Positions 38,880 through 51,476 are shown, counted from the stretch's first letter. The stretch: DNA of 64,000 nt from Deinococcus metalli (GCF_014201805.1 NZ_JACHFK010000003.1:1-64000); one strand, 5' to 3'. Notes: generated by a model from the letters alone, not told the origin. Made by a program: numbers and translations.

Positions 38880-39749
38880 TTACTGCGGGGCGAGCTTCAG
38901 GGCCAGCGACGTCAGGGCAGTGCCGCTCAGGGTGCCCTTGCTGGTCGCGGCGCCGGTCGTCAGGTTGACGCTGTACAGCGTGGTGCTGCTGCCCGAGGCG
39001 CTGCTCAGGTACGCGCTGCTGGCGCCAGCGATGTCGAAACCGGTCGTGCCCGCGCTGACGTTCGTGCCCAGCGCGCCCACGACGGTCAGGCCGTTGAAGG
39101 TGCCGGCGGCGTCCGTGGCCCTCGTGGAGTGCTGGATCAGCGCGTCGCTGTCGGCGTCCACCGAGTACAGGGCGGTGGTGGTGCCCGCCGTGACGGCGCC
39201 CGTGGCGCTGTTGTCGAACGAGTTCGTGTAGGCCGCGCTGGCCAGGTTCGGGTTGACTGTGCCGCTCGTGAAGGCGAAGGTGCCGTCGGCCGTCACGGTG
39301 CCGGCCGCGGAGGTCGCGGGAACGGGCGCGCTGAACAGGGTCGCGCGGAAGTTCAGGTCACCCTGACCGATCACGCGCAGGCGGTTGGCGACCGGATTGA
39401 AGTCCGCCGCGACGACGCTGGCGCCCGTCACCGTGGCGCCGTCGGCGGTGGCGGCCCCGGTGGTGGTGTTGATCACGTAGACCTTGCCGGCGCTGGTCAC
39501 GCCGTACAGCCGGTTGTCCGTGTTGCGCACGTCGATGTCCACCAGGGCCTCGCCGCTGGCCAGACCGCTCACGGCGACGCTGGTCAGGCTGGCACCGGGG
39601 TTGTCCATGCCGAAGGTGGCGATCTTGCCGCTGGTGGTCAGGCCATAGGCGACCTGTCCAGCCGGCGCCACCGGAACGGTCGTCGCAGGCTGGTTGCACG
39701 CAGCGAGGGCGAGGGTAGACAGCAGGGCCAGCAGGGCAGTGTTTTTCAT
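38880..39749 (-). CDS. Lipoprotein with DUF4394 domain
   Basis: The 289-residue product starts MKNTALLALLSTLALAACNQP, a signal peptide with lipobox LAAC. The mature part is a DUF4394 beta-propeller-like domain: IDVRNTDNRLYGVTSAGKVYVI, DFNPVANRLRVIGQGDLNF and LYSVDADSDALI are the repeated blades. DUF4394 proteins are extracellular and often Ca/substrate-binding of unknown role. AAAGGAT lies in front of the ATG. Confidence 0.88.
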   Translation of the reverse strand: MKNTALLALLSTLALAACNQPATTVPVAPAGQVAYGLTTSGKIATFGMDNPGASLTSVAVSGLASGEALVDIDVRNTDNRLYGVTSAGKVYVINTTTGAATADGATVTGASVVAADFNPVANRLRVIGQGDLNFRATLFSAPVPATSAAGTVTADGTFAFTSGTVNPNLASAAYTNSFDNSATGAVTAGTTTALYSVDADSDALIQHSTRATDAAGTFNGLTVVGALGTNVSAGTTGFDIAGASSAYLSSASGSSTTLYSVNLTTGAATSKGTLSGTALTSLALKLAPQ

Positions 39750-39780
39750 GTGGCTATCCTTTGGGAGCAGGGGGCCACGC

Positions 39781-39802
39781 CGGGCTGGTGATTGCCAGCC
39801 CG
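39781..39802. repeat. Intergenic hairpin between DUF4394 gene and hisD
   Basis: CGGGCTGG and CCAGCCCG are perfectly complementary around TGATTG. The surrounding 259-base gap (39750-40008) otherwise shows only an upstream promoter region for the lipoprotein and no gene. It might be a terminator for nothing obvious or a repeat remnant. Confidence 0.45.
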
Positions 39803-40008
39803 CTCGGGCACGGTTGAGCTCCTGATGACCTGTATTTCATGTGGGCCTGAAGCAAAGATGTTAGGGCCTCAGCGCACCTTTGGGGTCAGTTCATGATCAG
39901 GGGAGGTCTCGCGGGTGGACGTGGCGAGTCCAGAAGGTTCTGCGGCCCGCGTGTGCCCTCACCTGCGGGGCCATGTGGACCCTGAACCGGGCACCAGGTG
40001 GCGGCGGC

Positions 40009-41337
40009 TCAGGGCTCCCGGGACGCGTCCGGCAGGCGGCTCTCGATGGCGCGGGCGTGCGCTTCGAGGCCCTCGGCGCGGGCCAGCGTCACGGCGGCCG
40101 GACCCACGCGGCGCAGCGTGTCCTCGCTCACGCCCACCACCGAGATGATGGTCTGGAAGTCGCGGACGTTCACCGGGCTCATGAAGCGCGCGGTGCCGCC
40201 GGTCGGCATCACGTGGCTGGGGCCGGCCACGTAGTCCCCCAGCGCCTCCATGGAGTGCTCCCCGACGAACACGCCCCCGGCGCGCGTCACGCGGCCCAGC
40301 AGGCTCCACGGATCGCGCGTGAGCAGGCACAGGTGCTCGGGCGCGTACACGTTCGACAGCTCCAGCGCCTCGTCGAGGTCCGCGGCCAGCACCACCTTCA
40401 TGCGCGACAGCACCGAGTCGCGCGCCCAGCCCCGGTTGGGTTCCGGCAAGGCCTCGAGCTGCCCGCCGAGTTCGGCCTGCACGCGCACCAGCAACTCGCG
40501 GCTGGTCGACACCAGCACCGGTTCCGCGCCCAGGTGCTCGGCCTGCGCGAGCAGGTCCGCTGCCACGTAGCGCGCGTCGGCGCTGTCGTCGGCGATCACC
40601 AGAGTCTCGGTCGGGCCGGGCAGGCTCTCGATGCCGGTCATGCCGTACACCAGCCGCTTGGCGATCACCACGAACAGGTTGCCCGGTCCGGCCACCTTGT
40701 CCACCGCCGGAATGCTGGCTGTGCCGTACGCGAGCGCCCCGATGGCCTGCGCGCCGCCCACGCGGTACACCTGCGTGATGCCCAGTTCCCGCGCCGCCAC
40801 CAGGATCGCGGGGTGGACGCGGCCCGACTTATCCGGCGGCGTGGTCACCACGATCTCGGGCACGCCCGCCACCTGCGCGGGCACGGCCGTGTGGATCAGG
40901 GTGCTGATCAGCGGCGCCAGCCCGCCCGGCACGTACACGCCCACCCGCCCGATCGGCCGCACGAGCTGCCCCAGCGCGCCCTCCGGCCCGTGGGTCAGGA
41001 AGCCGTGCGCGGGCTGCTGCGCGTAGAACGCCCGCACGCGCGTGATCGCGGTGCGGACCGCGGCGTGCAGGTCGTCCGGCACCGCGGCCGCCGCGATGTC
41101 GTCGGCGCTCACGGCCAGGGCGTCCGGGCGGGCGCCGTCGAGTTTTTCCGTCCACTCGCGCAGCGCGTCGTCGCCGCGGTCCCGCACGTCCGCGAGGATG
41201 CGCAGCACCACCTGCTCGGGGCTGAGCTGTTCCCCGAAGGTGGCCTCGATCCGTGCCAGAACGGCGTCCGGCACGGGAATCTCGTTGAAGGAGCGGGTCA
41301 GGGCGGCGCGGGCGGCAGGGCCTTCGAGAACTTGCAT
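40009..41337 (-). CDS. hisD: Histidinol dehydrogenase
   Basis: The 442-residue enzyme carries out the last two oxidation steps from L-histidinol to histidine with NAD and zinc. Signature elements are GRVGVYVPGG near residue 130, GGAQAIGALAYGT, DKVAGPGNLFV and AEHLGAEPVLVS, with the catalytic His-containing FVGEHSMEALGDYVAGPSHVMPTGG near 350-375. GGAG lies eight bases before the ATG. No other his gene is adjacent, as expected for scattered his genes in Deinococcus. Confidence 0.96.
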   Translation of the reverse strand: MQVLEGPAARAALTRSFNEIPVPDAVLARIEATFGEQLSPEQVVLRILADVRDRGDDALREWTEKLDGARPDALAVSADDIAAAAVPDDLHAAVRTAITRVRAFYAQQPAHGFLTHGPEGALGQLVRPIGRVGVYVPGGLAPLISTLIHTAVPAQVAGVPEIVVTTPPDKSGRVHPAILVAARELGITQVYRVGGAQAIGALAYGTASIPAVDKVAGPGNLFVVIAKRLVYGMTGIESLPGPTETLVIADDSADARYVAADLLAQAEHLGAEPVLVSTSRELLVRVQAELGGQLEALPEPNRGWARDSVLSRMKVVLAADLDEALELSNVYAPEHLCLLTRDPWSLLGRVTRAGGVFVGEHSMEALGDYVAGPSHVMPTGGTARFMSPVNVRDFQTIISVVGVSEDTLRRVGPAAVTLARAEGLEAHARAIESRLPDASREP

Positions 41338-41445
41338 GAATACTCCGGGGGGCAGGCTAACGGTCGAATGGAAGCGGCACAGTCTGGCCTCGGTCCGGCC
41401 GTTCGACTGGCTGATGGTGAGGCGCGGCCCGCATACGCGAGCGGC

Positions 41446-42110
41446 CTAGTGGCGGCGGCGGCGGCGTTCGGGACGTTCCGGACGGCGTGTCCCACTGACC
41501 TGCGCGTCCAGATTCGCCTCGACCGGGCCGAAATCGGTCGGCTGGATCAGGCGCAGCAGGCGGTGCGGGGGCGCGGCCTGCACGTACACGTACGCGTTGC
41601 CGGGCCGCAGGAAGTACCCGATGGCCGGCTCGCCGCCCACCTCGGTCTCGGGCAGACGCTGGATCAGGACGCGCCCGCCGGTCAGGTGCGCGTGCGCGCG
41701 TTCGGGGCCGTCCGCGCCCTGGGCGCGCAGCCACAGCAGCAGGCTGACGGGGTCGTGGTACTCGGTGGTCAGGGGGAGGTTCGCCTCGTCACGGCCCTGG
41801 CGCAGCGTGACCAGGCCGCTGCGCCGGTCGAAGGTCGTCTCGAAGGTGGCCCGGCCGCCCCGGCCATCGCCCTCGGCGTAGCCCAGCGAGTGCAGGGTGC
41901 GGGGGTGCACGCGGCTGGTCTGCTGGCGGCGGATGTCCGGCAGCACCCCGCCGAAGTCCGTCTGCACGCGCGCGACCACGGCGCTGCGCTCGGGGGTCAG
42001 CGTCCAGTGCTGCTCGCCCGCGTAGCGCCCGCCCAGCGTGAGGGTCATGGAGAACGACTCGGGACCCGGCCGGACGCCGCTGCCCTCGCCGGCCGGGTCG
42101 GGCACCGGTG

Positions 42111-42114
<4 letters not shown>
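41446..42114 (-). CDS. Protein of unknown function coupled to deoB
   Basis: The 222-residue product has a beta-rich middle ([37 protein letters not shown]) reminiscent of lipocalin-like or DUF3108-type proteins, but I cannot place it with confidence. It ends in an extreme basic tail of arginine and histidine ([13 protein letters not shown]), which could bind nucleic acid or be an artefact of composition. The start overlaps the deoB stop by four bases, so it is translated from the deoB transcript. No signal peptide is visible. Confidence 0.6.
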
Positions 42115-43289
<1,175 letters not shown>

Positions 43290-43343
43290 GCGTCCAGTCT
43301 AGGGCAGGCGTCCGGCCGTCGTCGCCCGCGCCGCACCACGCCG

Positions 43344-43374
43344 GCGCCCCCGGCGCGGAGTCGGCCGGGGGCGC
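43344..43374 (-). terminator. Hairpin behind the Gly-rich protein gene
   Basis: GCGCCCCCGGC (43344-43354) and GCCGGGGGCGC (43364-43374) pair perfectly with a nine-base loop, between the stop of the upstream minus-strand gene and the deoB promoter. There is no T tract, so it is a strong hairpin of likely but not certain terminator function. Confidence 0.5.
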
Positions 43375-43385
43375 GGTGGGAAAGG

Positions 43386-44000
43386 TCAGCGGGTGCCGGA
43401 GGCGGTGTCGATGCCACGGTCCAGCCGTGACACGCTGTCCGAGGCGTCCACGACCTCGCCACCGTGCCGGGTCGCCGCGGCCATCACGTCCGCCGGCACC
43501 GGGTCCTGCACCGCCACGACGCGCCCGCCGCCGCTCACGGTGGAGTCCATGCGGTCGTAGTGGTCGTCGCTGGCCGAGTAGTAGTCCGTGCCAGTGTCGG
43601 CCGTGCGGCCGTCGGCGTTCTCGTCGATGCCCATGGCACCGCCGGTGGCGCCCACCGCCGCGCCCACGCCGGAACCCAGCGCGGCGAAGCCCAGGATCAC
43701 GGGTACGGCGAGACCGCCCGTGGCGACGCCGGCCGCAACGGCGCCGGCTGTGCCCAGGAAGCCGGCCGCGGCGCCCACCACGGCGCCCACGCCCGTGCCC
43801 TTCACGGCGCCTGCCCCGGCGTCCTCGGCGCCGGCCTCGGCGTCACCGGCGACCGCGCCGCGGTCGAGCGTGCTGTCCGTCACCGTGCGGTCGCTGCCGC
43901 GGCGGGTGTAGGTGGCGCTGCCCAGGGTGGCGCCCATGGACTGGACATCGGCCAGGAAGGCGTCGGCAGCCGCAGCGGTCGGGAACATGATGTGTTTCAT
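43386..44000 (-). CDS. Glycine-zipper membrane-associated stress-type protein
   Basis: The 204-residue product starts MKHIMFPTAAAADAFLADVQSMG, an alpha/beta module like small general-stress domains. A long Gly/Ala-rich segment (about 70-125: GTGVGAVVGAAAGFLGTAGAV, GFAALGSGVGAAVGATGGAMG) follows, a glycine zipper that likely inserts in membranes. The end repeats a similar alpha/beta half (GGRVVAVQDPVPADVMAAATRHGGEVV). Such two-halved proteins are widespread in Deinococcus with unknown function. Confidence 0.72.
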   Translation of the reverse strand: MKHIMFPTAAAADAFLADVQSMGATLGSATYTRRGSDRTVTDSTLDRGAVAGDAEAGAEDAGAGAVKGTGVGAVVGAAAGFLGTAGAVAAGVATGGLAVPVILGFAALGSGVGAAVGATGGAMGIDENADGRTADTGTDYYSASDDHYDRMDSTVSGGGRVVAVQDPVPADVMAAATRHGGEVVDASDSVSRLDRGIDTASGTR

Positions 44001-44126
44001 AGGTCACACTCTGCGGCGGCAGCTCAACTGCCCCGTGAGAGGCCCTGAAAGTGGCCTTTGACTGACCCTGATACGCCCAAGACCGTCTCCTCATGGGAGG
44101 GAGGTGAGGCGCGGTCCGGCTGGCGC

Positions 44127-44483
44127 TCAGGGAAGCAGGGAAGGTTCCACGAAGGTCAGGCCGCCGCAGATCAGGCCCGCCAGCACGCACACGACGATCC
44201 TCTCCCACGGCAGCGGTTCGATCGGCACCCTGCCGGCCCCGCTGCTGAGCACCACCGGGTCGATGGGACTGAGCCGGATCTGCCCGGCCCCGAACATCCC
44301 CGACAGTCCGAACAGGGCGAAGCTGGCCCAGTTGAGGCCGTCGAAGGCCGCCCGCAGCGTGTGTCCACCGAGGACGAAGCCCAGCCCCAGGCCCGCTCCC
44401 GCTGCGATCAGCGCCAGCAGTACGCCGCGCGTCAGGAGGCGCCGGAGGATCAGCCGCCGCGCGGTCCAGCGTTCAGTGGACAT
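44127..44483 (-). CDS. Small membrane protein, unknown function
   Basis: The 118-residue product has three likely membrane segments (GVLLALIAAGAGLGLGFVLGG, WASFALFGLSGMFGAGQI, IVVCVLAGLICGGLTF). It is not recognised. The ATG at 44483 follows TACGCT (44490-44495) by six bases, so it fits the leaderless start and is preferred to the longer frame. Confidence 0.6.
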   Translation of the reverse strand: MSTERWTARRLILRRLLTRGVLLALIAAGAGLGLGFVLGGHTLRAAFDGLNWASFALFGLSGMFGAGQIRLSPIDPVVLSSGAGRVPIEPLPWERIVVCVLAGLICGGLTFVEPSLLP

Positions 44484-44591
44484 GCGCCGAGCGTAGGGCA
44501 CCCGCCCTGTGCCACATGCGGCAGGTGCGGCAGGGTCCGGCGTGTCGTGGGTCAGGGCCGCGCTGAATGTGCCAGGAACCGCGGAGGTTCT

Positions 44592-45485
44592 TCAGGCCAG
44601 CGGCTCGGCCGGAAACACGCGTGTGGGCTGCGCCAGCTCGTCCTGGGCGGCGATCAGCTGGATCTCGCGGGTGCCGGCCGCGTGCGTGCGCTCCAGCACC
44701 GCGTACAGCGCGCTCATGGCGAGCGACAGGGCCTCGTCGGCGCGGCCGGTGCGCAGGTACTGCCCGAAGAACAGGGCGGCGATGGCGTCGCCCGTGCCGT
44801 TGCGCGGCGGGTCCAGCGGCAGCAGCGGCGTGCGGCACACCCACGCGCCCTCGCCGGTCAGTGCCAGGGTCTCGATGGTGTCCTCGGGCGCGTCCGGGCG
44901 GGTCAGGCTGGTGACCAGCACGATGCGGGGGCCGTCCGGGTGGAGCCGCTCGCGCAGCGCCCGCGCCGCGTCCAGCGCCTGCGGCAGCGACGCCACCGCG
45001 TGCCCCGTCAGGAGTTCCAGCTCGAACTGGTTCGGCGTGACGATGTCCGCCGCCGGGACCGCCTGCGCGGCGATCACGGCGGGCAGGTCCGGGTGCACGA
45101 ACACGCCCCGGCCCACGTCGCCCATCACGGGGTCGCAGCAGTACAGCGCCGCCGGGTTCGCGGCCCGCACCCGCCGCACCGCGCCCACGACGGCCGCCAC
45201 CGTGCCGGCCGAGCCCATATAGCCGCTCAGCACGCCGTCACAGCTGCCCAGCACGCCGCGCGCCTCGATGCCGTCCAGCAGCTCGGCCACGCCGTCCGGC
45301 GCGTATACCTGCCCGGTCCACGCGCCGTAGCCGGTGTGGTTCGAGAACTGCACGGTGTGCACGCCCCACACCTCGAAGCCCAGGCGTTGCAGCGGAAACA
45401 TCGCCGCGGCGTTCCCCACGTGGCCGTAGGACACCCACGACTGGATGCTGAGCAGGTTGCGCGGCAGATCGGACGCGGTGGTCAT
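44592..45485 (-). CDS. pdxY: Pyridoxal kinase
   Basis: The 297-residue ribokinase-family enzyme starts [19 protein letters not shown], the pyridoxal-kinase signature. It continues with [26 protein letters not shown] and the nucleotide loop [13 protein letters not shown] with the catalytic Asp. It phosphorylates pyridoxal in the salvage of vitamin B6, the cofactor of GcvP. The ATG at 45485 lies seven bases after TATGCT (45493-45498), and a leaderless start is likely. Confidence 0.95.
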   Translation of the reverse strand: MTTASDLPRNLLSIQSWVSYGHVGNAAAMFPLQRLGFEVWGVHTVQFSNHTGYGAWTGQVYAPDGVAELLDGIEARGVLGSCDGVLSGYMGSAGTVAAVVGAVRRVRAANPAALYCCDPVMGDVGRGVFVHPDLPAVIAAQAVPAADIVTPNQFELELLTGHAVASLPQALDAARALRERLHPDGPRIVLVTSLTRPDAPEDTIETLALTGEGAWVCRTPLLPLDPPRNGTGDAIAALFFGQYLRTGRADEALSLAMSALYAVLERTHAAGTREIQLIAAQDELAQPTRVFPAEPLA

Positions 45486-45542
45486 GGCCCGGAGCATACG
45501 CCGGGACACGCGCCGGCTCCCACCCCGGGGCCGGGCGCAGGC

Positions 45543-47009
45543 TCAGCCGCGTTGCAGGCGCTGGTACTTCACGCGGTAGCGGCTGCGGCTGGCCGCCTCG
45601 ACCAGCTCGGTGGGCGAGCCGATCTCCGGGCCGGTGCGGGCCGCGCCGACCGACGCGCGCAGGGGCACGTCGCGGAAACTCAGCTCGTCCAGCGACGCCT
45701 GGATGCGCTGCGTGATGGACGCCAGCTCCTGCGGTCCGGCGTTGTCCAGCAGCACCGCGAACTCGTCGGGCCCCCAGCGGAACAGCAGATCGCCGCGGCG
45801 CCGGTGCTGCCCGATGCGGGCGGACAGGTCGCGCAGCAGGTCGTCGCCCGCCGCGCGCCCGTAGGCGTCGTTCACCTTGCGAAAGCCGCTGAGGTCCACC
45901 AGCACCAGCCCCAGCGGGCGGTCCTGCCGGCCCTGCCAGCGCTGCTCGACGGCCCGCGTGAAGGCCACGCGGTTGCCGAACCCGGTCAGGGGATCGCGCA
46001 TGCCCAGGTTCCGCAGGTTCCACCAGCGTTCCGCCATGACCAGCGCCGTGCCCACGATCGCGCACAGCGACAGCGTGGTGCCGGGCAGCAGCACGTTCTC
46101 CAGCCACAGCGGCACCGCCAGGGCCAGGGGCAGCGCCGCCAGCGCGAAGCCCCACAGGCCGCGCGCCAGCACCGCGCCCACGGCGCACGCCACGCCCAGC
46201 AGCAGCAGCACGCTCCAGTGCAGCTGCACGAAGGGCGCGTCCAGCAGGCTGCTCACCGCGCGCGCCTGCATCTGCACGGCCGGCACGTCCTGCCCGGAGA
46301 TGTCGCGCACGGCCGGGCCGCCCAGGCCGTCGGCGGTCAGGCCCAGGATCACCACCTTGCCCTGCAGGTCGCCGTAGCGGACGTTGCCGTTCACCACGTC
46401 CCGGAAGGACATCGCGGGCAGGTGCTGCGGGTCCGGCGAGCGGTAGCGCAGCAGCCGGGGCGTGTCGTCCAGCGGCACGCTGCGCCCCGCCGCGACCGCC
46501 ACCTGCCGGGCGAAGCTGGGCACCAGGCCAGCGTCCTGGGCGGGGTACGCGGTCTGGAAATGGCGCACCACGCCGTCCGAGCTGATGTTCAGGGCGCTCA
46601 CGCCGGTCGGGGATGTCCACCCCGGCCGGGGCGGCAGGTCCGGGTCGCCCGGAGCGGTCGCCAGGACCACGTTGGGCCGGCTGAACACCGCGCGCAGGCG
46701 GTCGTCGCCCACCGCCGGGTCGCTCAGCAGCACGTTCACGCCGATGGCGCTCACGCCGGCCTCGTTCAGCGTGCGCAGCGCCTGCGAGTACAGGTCACGC
46801 GGCCACGACCCGATCCGCCCGTAATCCCGCAGGGACGCCGCGTCGATGCCCACCACCACGACCCGCGGATCGGCCGGCGCGGGCAGCGTGCGGTTCAGGG
46901 AATCCCACAGCCGGTCGTTCTGCGGCGCGGCCAGTGCCAGGGCAGCCGCCAGCACGGCGGCGCCGGGCACGGTGAACGCGGCCAGCGACCGCTCAGGGGA
47001 CCAGCGCAC
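45543..47009 (-). CDS. CHASE2 sensor with degenerate GGDEF domain
   Basis: The 488-residue product has an N-terminal membrane segment, an extracytoplasmic CHASE2 domain (about 30-245: VVVVGIDAASLRDYGRIGSWPR), several membrane helices (about 255-330) and a C-terminal GGDEF domain (about 340-480). The signature loop reads RWGPDEFAVLL, with Pro in place of the second Gly of GG(D/E)EF. Diguanylate cyclase activity is therefore doubtful; it may act as a GTP-sensing or scaffold domain. It overlaps the FecR-domain gene by 17 bases, and both are likely one signalling unit. Confidence 0.85.
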   Translation of the reverse strand: MRWSPERSLAAFTVPGAAVLAAALALAAPQNDRLWDSLNRTLPAPADPRVVVVGIDAASLRDYGRIGSWPRDLYSQALRTLNEAGVSAIGVNVLLSDPAVGDDRLRAVFSRPNVVLATAPGDPDLPPRPGWTSPTGVSALNISSDGVVRHFQTAYPAQDAGLVPSFARQVAVAAGRSVPLDDTPRLLRYRSPDPQHLPAMSFRDVVNGNVRYGDLQGKVVILGLTADGLGGPAVRDISGQDVPAVQMQARAVSSLLDAPFVQLHWSVLLLLGVACAVGAVLARGLWGFALAALPLALAVPLWLENVLLPGTTLSLCAIVGTALVMAERWWNLRNLGMRDPLTGFGNRVAFTRAVEQRWQGRQDRPLGLVLVDLSGFRKVNDAYGRAAGDDLLRDLSARIGQHRRRGDLLFRWGPDEFAVLLDNAGPQELASITQRIQASLDELSFRDVPLRASVGAARTGPEIGSPTELVEAASRSRYRVKYQRLQRG

Positions 47010-48561
47010 GGTCCTCGTTTCCGGCGGCGTCCCGGGCGGTCAGCGTGACGGGACCGGCCGCGCCGCCCGCCGGCAGCAGCCAGCGGAACGCGCCGGCCGC
47101 GCCGTCCACGAAGTGCCGCACCGTGCGCGTGCCGGCGGTCACCGTGACGGTCACGCGGGCCGGGCTGGCGTCCTGCACCCGGCCGCTCACGATCAGGAGT
47201 TCGCCCGCGCGCTGCACGGTTACGCCGCTCAGCACGGGCGGCGTGCGGTCGATGTAGACCGTCTGCGTGCGCGTCAGCGTCTGCCCGGCGCGGCGGGCGG
47301 TCACGCGCACGCGGTACAGCCCCTCGGGCAGGCGGTCTTCCAGCTGCGCGAGGCGGTACTCGCTGTCCTGGGCGCTCAGCGGCAGCGTGCGGCCGGCGAC
47401 CGTGACGCTCAGGCCGGCGCCCGGCTGGCTGCGGGCCTGCACCGCGAGGTCCGGCAGGCTCACGGCGCGCGGCCCGACGTCCAGCGTGAGCGGCGCGCCG
47501 CGCTGCGCGTCCAGCGCCCGGTTGAACTCGTCCACGGCGTCCAGCGTCAGGGGCGAGACCCCGCCGGCCGGCGGGCGCTGCTGCCCCGCCGCGACGGGCG
47601 CGTCCCCCTGACTGGGCAGCGCGACCTGCCCGTCGAAGACCTTGACCAGGCCCGCGGCGTCTACCCGGAAGACCGTGCCGCGCACCGCCGTGCTCACGAC
47701 CGGCGTGTCGATGCGGTAGCCGCCCTGCCCGCGCTGCACCACGTTCCATGCCGTGCCGCGCGCCAGGCGCAGCAGCACCTCGCGGCCCCGGCTGGTGCGG
47801 TCCACGCTCAGGACGTTCAGTTCGCTCTGCTCGTTCAGGCGCAGGTAGCCGCCGCCCGTGAACCCGATCTCCGCCCATGCCGCCGCCCCGGTGTTCAGCG
47901 TGTCGCCGGCGCGCAGCACGTCGCCCACCACGGCCGCCTGCGTGGGCCGCGTGCCGCCCAGCCGCACCGCGCCGCGCGTCGCCTCGACCACGGCGTCGCC
48001 CTCGCCGCGGAACTGCGCGTCGTACCACGGATCGCTCTCCTGGAACGCCGTGACCTCGCCGTCACGGAGGGCGACCTGCTGCCCCGCCCGCACCTCCACC
48101 AGCCCCCCGCTCAGGTCGAGCCGCACCGCGCCCTGCAGCACCGCCACCCGCCGCGTCGCGCCCGACAGGTCCACCCGCACCCGCCCCGGCCCGTCCATGA
48201 CCAGATGCTGCCCCTGCACGTGCACCGCCACCGGTCCACGCAGCAGGAACTGGCCCCGCAGCAGGTCCGCCTCGTCCCGGAAGCGCCGCAGCTGCGACGC
48301 GCTGCCCATCACGATCTGCCCGGCCGCGCCCACACGCAGCGTGGCCCGCCCGGCGCCGCTGCGCAGGGCCGTGCTGACCAGGGCCGGTCCGGCCTGCGGG
48401 TTCCAGCTGCCGCCCGCCTGCTGGAGTTCCAGCCCTCCCTGGGCCTGCACCAGCGCCAGCGGCGTGTCCGCGCCCTGAGCGGCAGCCGGGGCCAGCAGGC
48501 CCGCGCCGACCACCGCCACGTGCAGCACACGGCGGATGGGCAGAGCGGCGCGGGCACTCAT
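46993..48561 (-). CDS. Exported FecR-domain protein with Ig-like tail
   Basis: The product (522 residues from ATG 48561; a GTG one codon earlier is possible) starts with a signal peptide (LHVAVVGAGLLAPAAAQG). A FecR domain (RTSRGREVLLRLARGTAWNV, YRIDTPVVSTAVRGTVFRV near 300) follows, and a C-terminal Ig-like part has TPPVLSGVTVQRAGELLIVSGRVQDASPARVTV and a final LTARDAAGNEDRALVP. Two earlier regions of FecR-like beta repeats also appear (about 60-150 and 185-260). FecR/CHASE2-cyclase pairs are common in Deinococcus and other phyla and are thought to sense a surface signal. It is divergent from the ABC-F gene. Confidence 0.85.
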   Translation of the reverse strand: MSARAALPIRRVLHVAVVGAGLLAPAAAQGADTPLALVQAQGGLELQQAGGSWNPQAGPALVSTALRSGAGRATLRVGAAGQIVMGSASQLRRFRDEADLLRGQFLLRGPVAVHVQGQHLVMDGPGRVRVDLSGATRRVAVLQGAVRLDLSGGLVEVRAGQQVALRDGEVTAFQESDPWYDAQFRGEGDAVVEATRGAVRLGGTRPTQAAVVGDVLRAGDTLNTGAAAWAEIGFTGGGYLRLNEQSELNVLSVDRTSRGREVLLRLARGTAWNVVQRGQGGYRIDTPVVSTAVRGTVFRVDAAGLVKVFDGQVALPSQGDAPVAAGQQRPPAGGVSPLTLDAVDEFNRALDAQRGAPLTLDVGPRAVSLPDLAVQARSQPGAGLSVTVAGRTLPLSAQDSEYRLAQLEDRLPEGLYRVRVTARRAGQTLTRTQTVYIDRTPPVLSGVTVQRAGELLIVSGRVQDASPARVTVTVTAGTRTVRHFVDGAAGAFRWLLPAGGAAGPVTLTARDAAGNEDRALVP

Positions 48562-48583
48562 CACCGCAGTTTACGAGAAAAAT

Positions 48584-48611
48584 CTGACACTCGGGGTGGG
48601 CACCGTATAAT
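48584..48611 (+). promoter_or_regulatory. Promoter of the ABC-F gene
   Basis: CTGACA (48584-48589) and a perfect TATAAT (48606-48611) are 16 bases apart, and the GTG start of the ABC-F gene lies seven bases after the -10 box. This gives a leaderless transcript from the strongest promoter seen in the window. Confidence 0.7.
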
Positions 48612-48618
48612 CGGGGGC

Positions 48619-50502
<1,884 letters not shown>

Positions 50503-50515
50503 AGGTATAACGAAA

Positions 50516-50540
50516 ACAGCGCCCCAGGTAGGGGCGCTGT
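50516..50540. terminator. Terminator between ABC-F and lipoprotein genes
   Basis: ACAGCGCCCC (50516-50525) pairs perfectly with GGGGCGCTGT (50531-50540) around AGGTA. On the minus strand it is followed by TTTTCGTT, so it stops the lipoprotein transcript best and also serves the converging ABC-F transcript. Confidence 0.78.
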
Positions 50541-50552
50541 GAGAACCAGAGG

Positions 50553-51476
50553 TTACTGAACGGCGGAGGGAGTCACCTTGATGTAGTTGATCTTGGTGTT
50601 TGTGCCGCCGATGGAGTCTACGGTCAGGAAGCCGTCGTTCACCTGAATAGAAGTCTTGGTGGCCGACACAATCTGGCCTGCGGTGGGGGCGACAGGGCCG
50701 AGCACCTTGACGCCTTCAACATTGATCACGTAATTGCTGTCGGTGTTGCGCTTGTCGGCGTCGCCAACACTGACCTCCACATCGTACTTGCCGGGGTTGA
50801 CCTTGTATTCCCAGGCGGCAGGACCAGCTTCAGTGCTGCTCGAGCAGGTGGTGCAGTGCAGCAGGACGAGACCGTACTTCTCGGTAGCAAGACCCTGAAC
50901 GATGTTTGCTGTGTCTGAGGGGTCGCGGTAGCGGGTGGCGGAGGCCATGGGCAGGGCCGTCGGAGTCGCGCTGTTGGCGGTTGCTTCCGTGACCCAACCG
51001 CTGGTGCCGTTGAATGCTGCGCCCCTATCAGCTGTGAAGTTGGCCGCAACAGGCGCGCCAGCAGCTGTGAATTGCACGTTGAACGCGGCAGTGGGGCCAG
51101 TGCTCGTGGCTGCCGACACGGTCACTTTGACGCTGCCACACTTGGTGGTGAAGCCGCTAACCGTGGAGCACGCAGAGATGTTCGCGGTGCCGGCGGTCTT
51201 GGCGGTGATCAGGCCCGTCGAGGCGTTGACCGAGGCGACCGCGGCGTTGTCAGAGGTCCACGTGACGGTCTTGGCGGCGCTGCCAGTCACGGTCACGGTG
51301 GCAGTGGCCTGCGTGGTCTCGCCGATCGCCAGCGTGGTCTTGGCAGCGGTGGCGCTGACGGCGGTCACGCTGTTCGTAGCCGGGGGAGTGGTCTTGTTAC
51401 AGGCCATCATGCCGATGGAGAGGGTGGCGGCGACTACGGCGAGGGCGGAGCGGCGGAGCGTGTTGGAATGCAGCAT
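50553..51476 (-). CDS. Lipoprotein with Big_2 Ig-like and malectin-like domain
   Basis: The 307-residue product starts with a signal peptide ending in a lipobox-like GMMAC (Cys near residue 26). An Ig-like Big_2 domain (about 35-120: VSATAAKTTLAIGETTQATATVTV, TWTSDNAAVASVNASTGLITAKTAG) is followed by a C-terminal malectin-like or CBM-like module (about 130-305) with AAWEYKVNPGKYDVEVSVGDAD. It probably anchors at the cell surface and binds carbohydrate; the ligand is unknown. The ATG at 51476 was chosen for the signal peptide; the upstream frame is not of protein type. Confidence 0.84.
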   Translation of the reverse strand: MLHSNTLRRSALAVVAATLSIGMMACNKTTPPATNSVTAVSATAAKTTLAIGETTQATATVTVTGSAAKTVTWTSDNAAVASVNASTGLITAKTAGTANISACSTVSGFTTKCGSVKVTVSAATSTGPTAAFNVQFTAAGAPVAANFTADRGAAFNGTSGWVTEATANSATPTALPMASATRYRDPSDTANIVQGLATEKYGLVLLHCTTCSSSTEAGPAAWEYKVNPGKYDVEVSVGDADKRNTDSNYVINVEGVKVLGPVAPTAGQIVSATKTSIQVNDGFLTVDSIGGTNTKINYIKVTPSAVQ

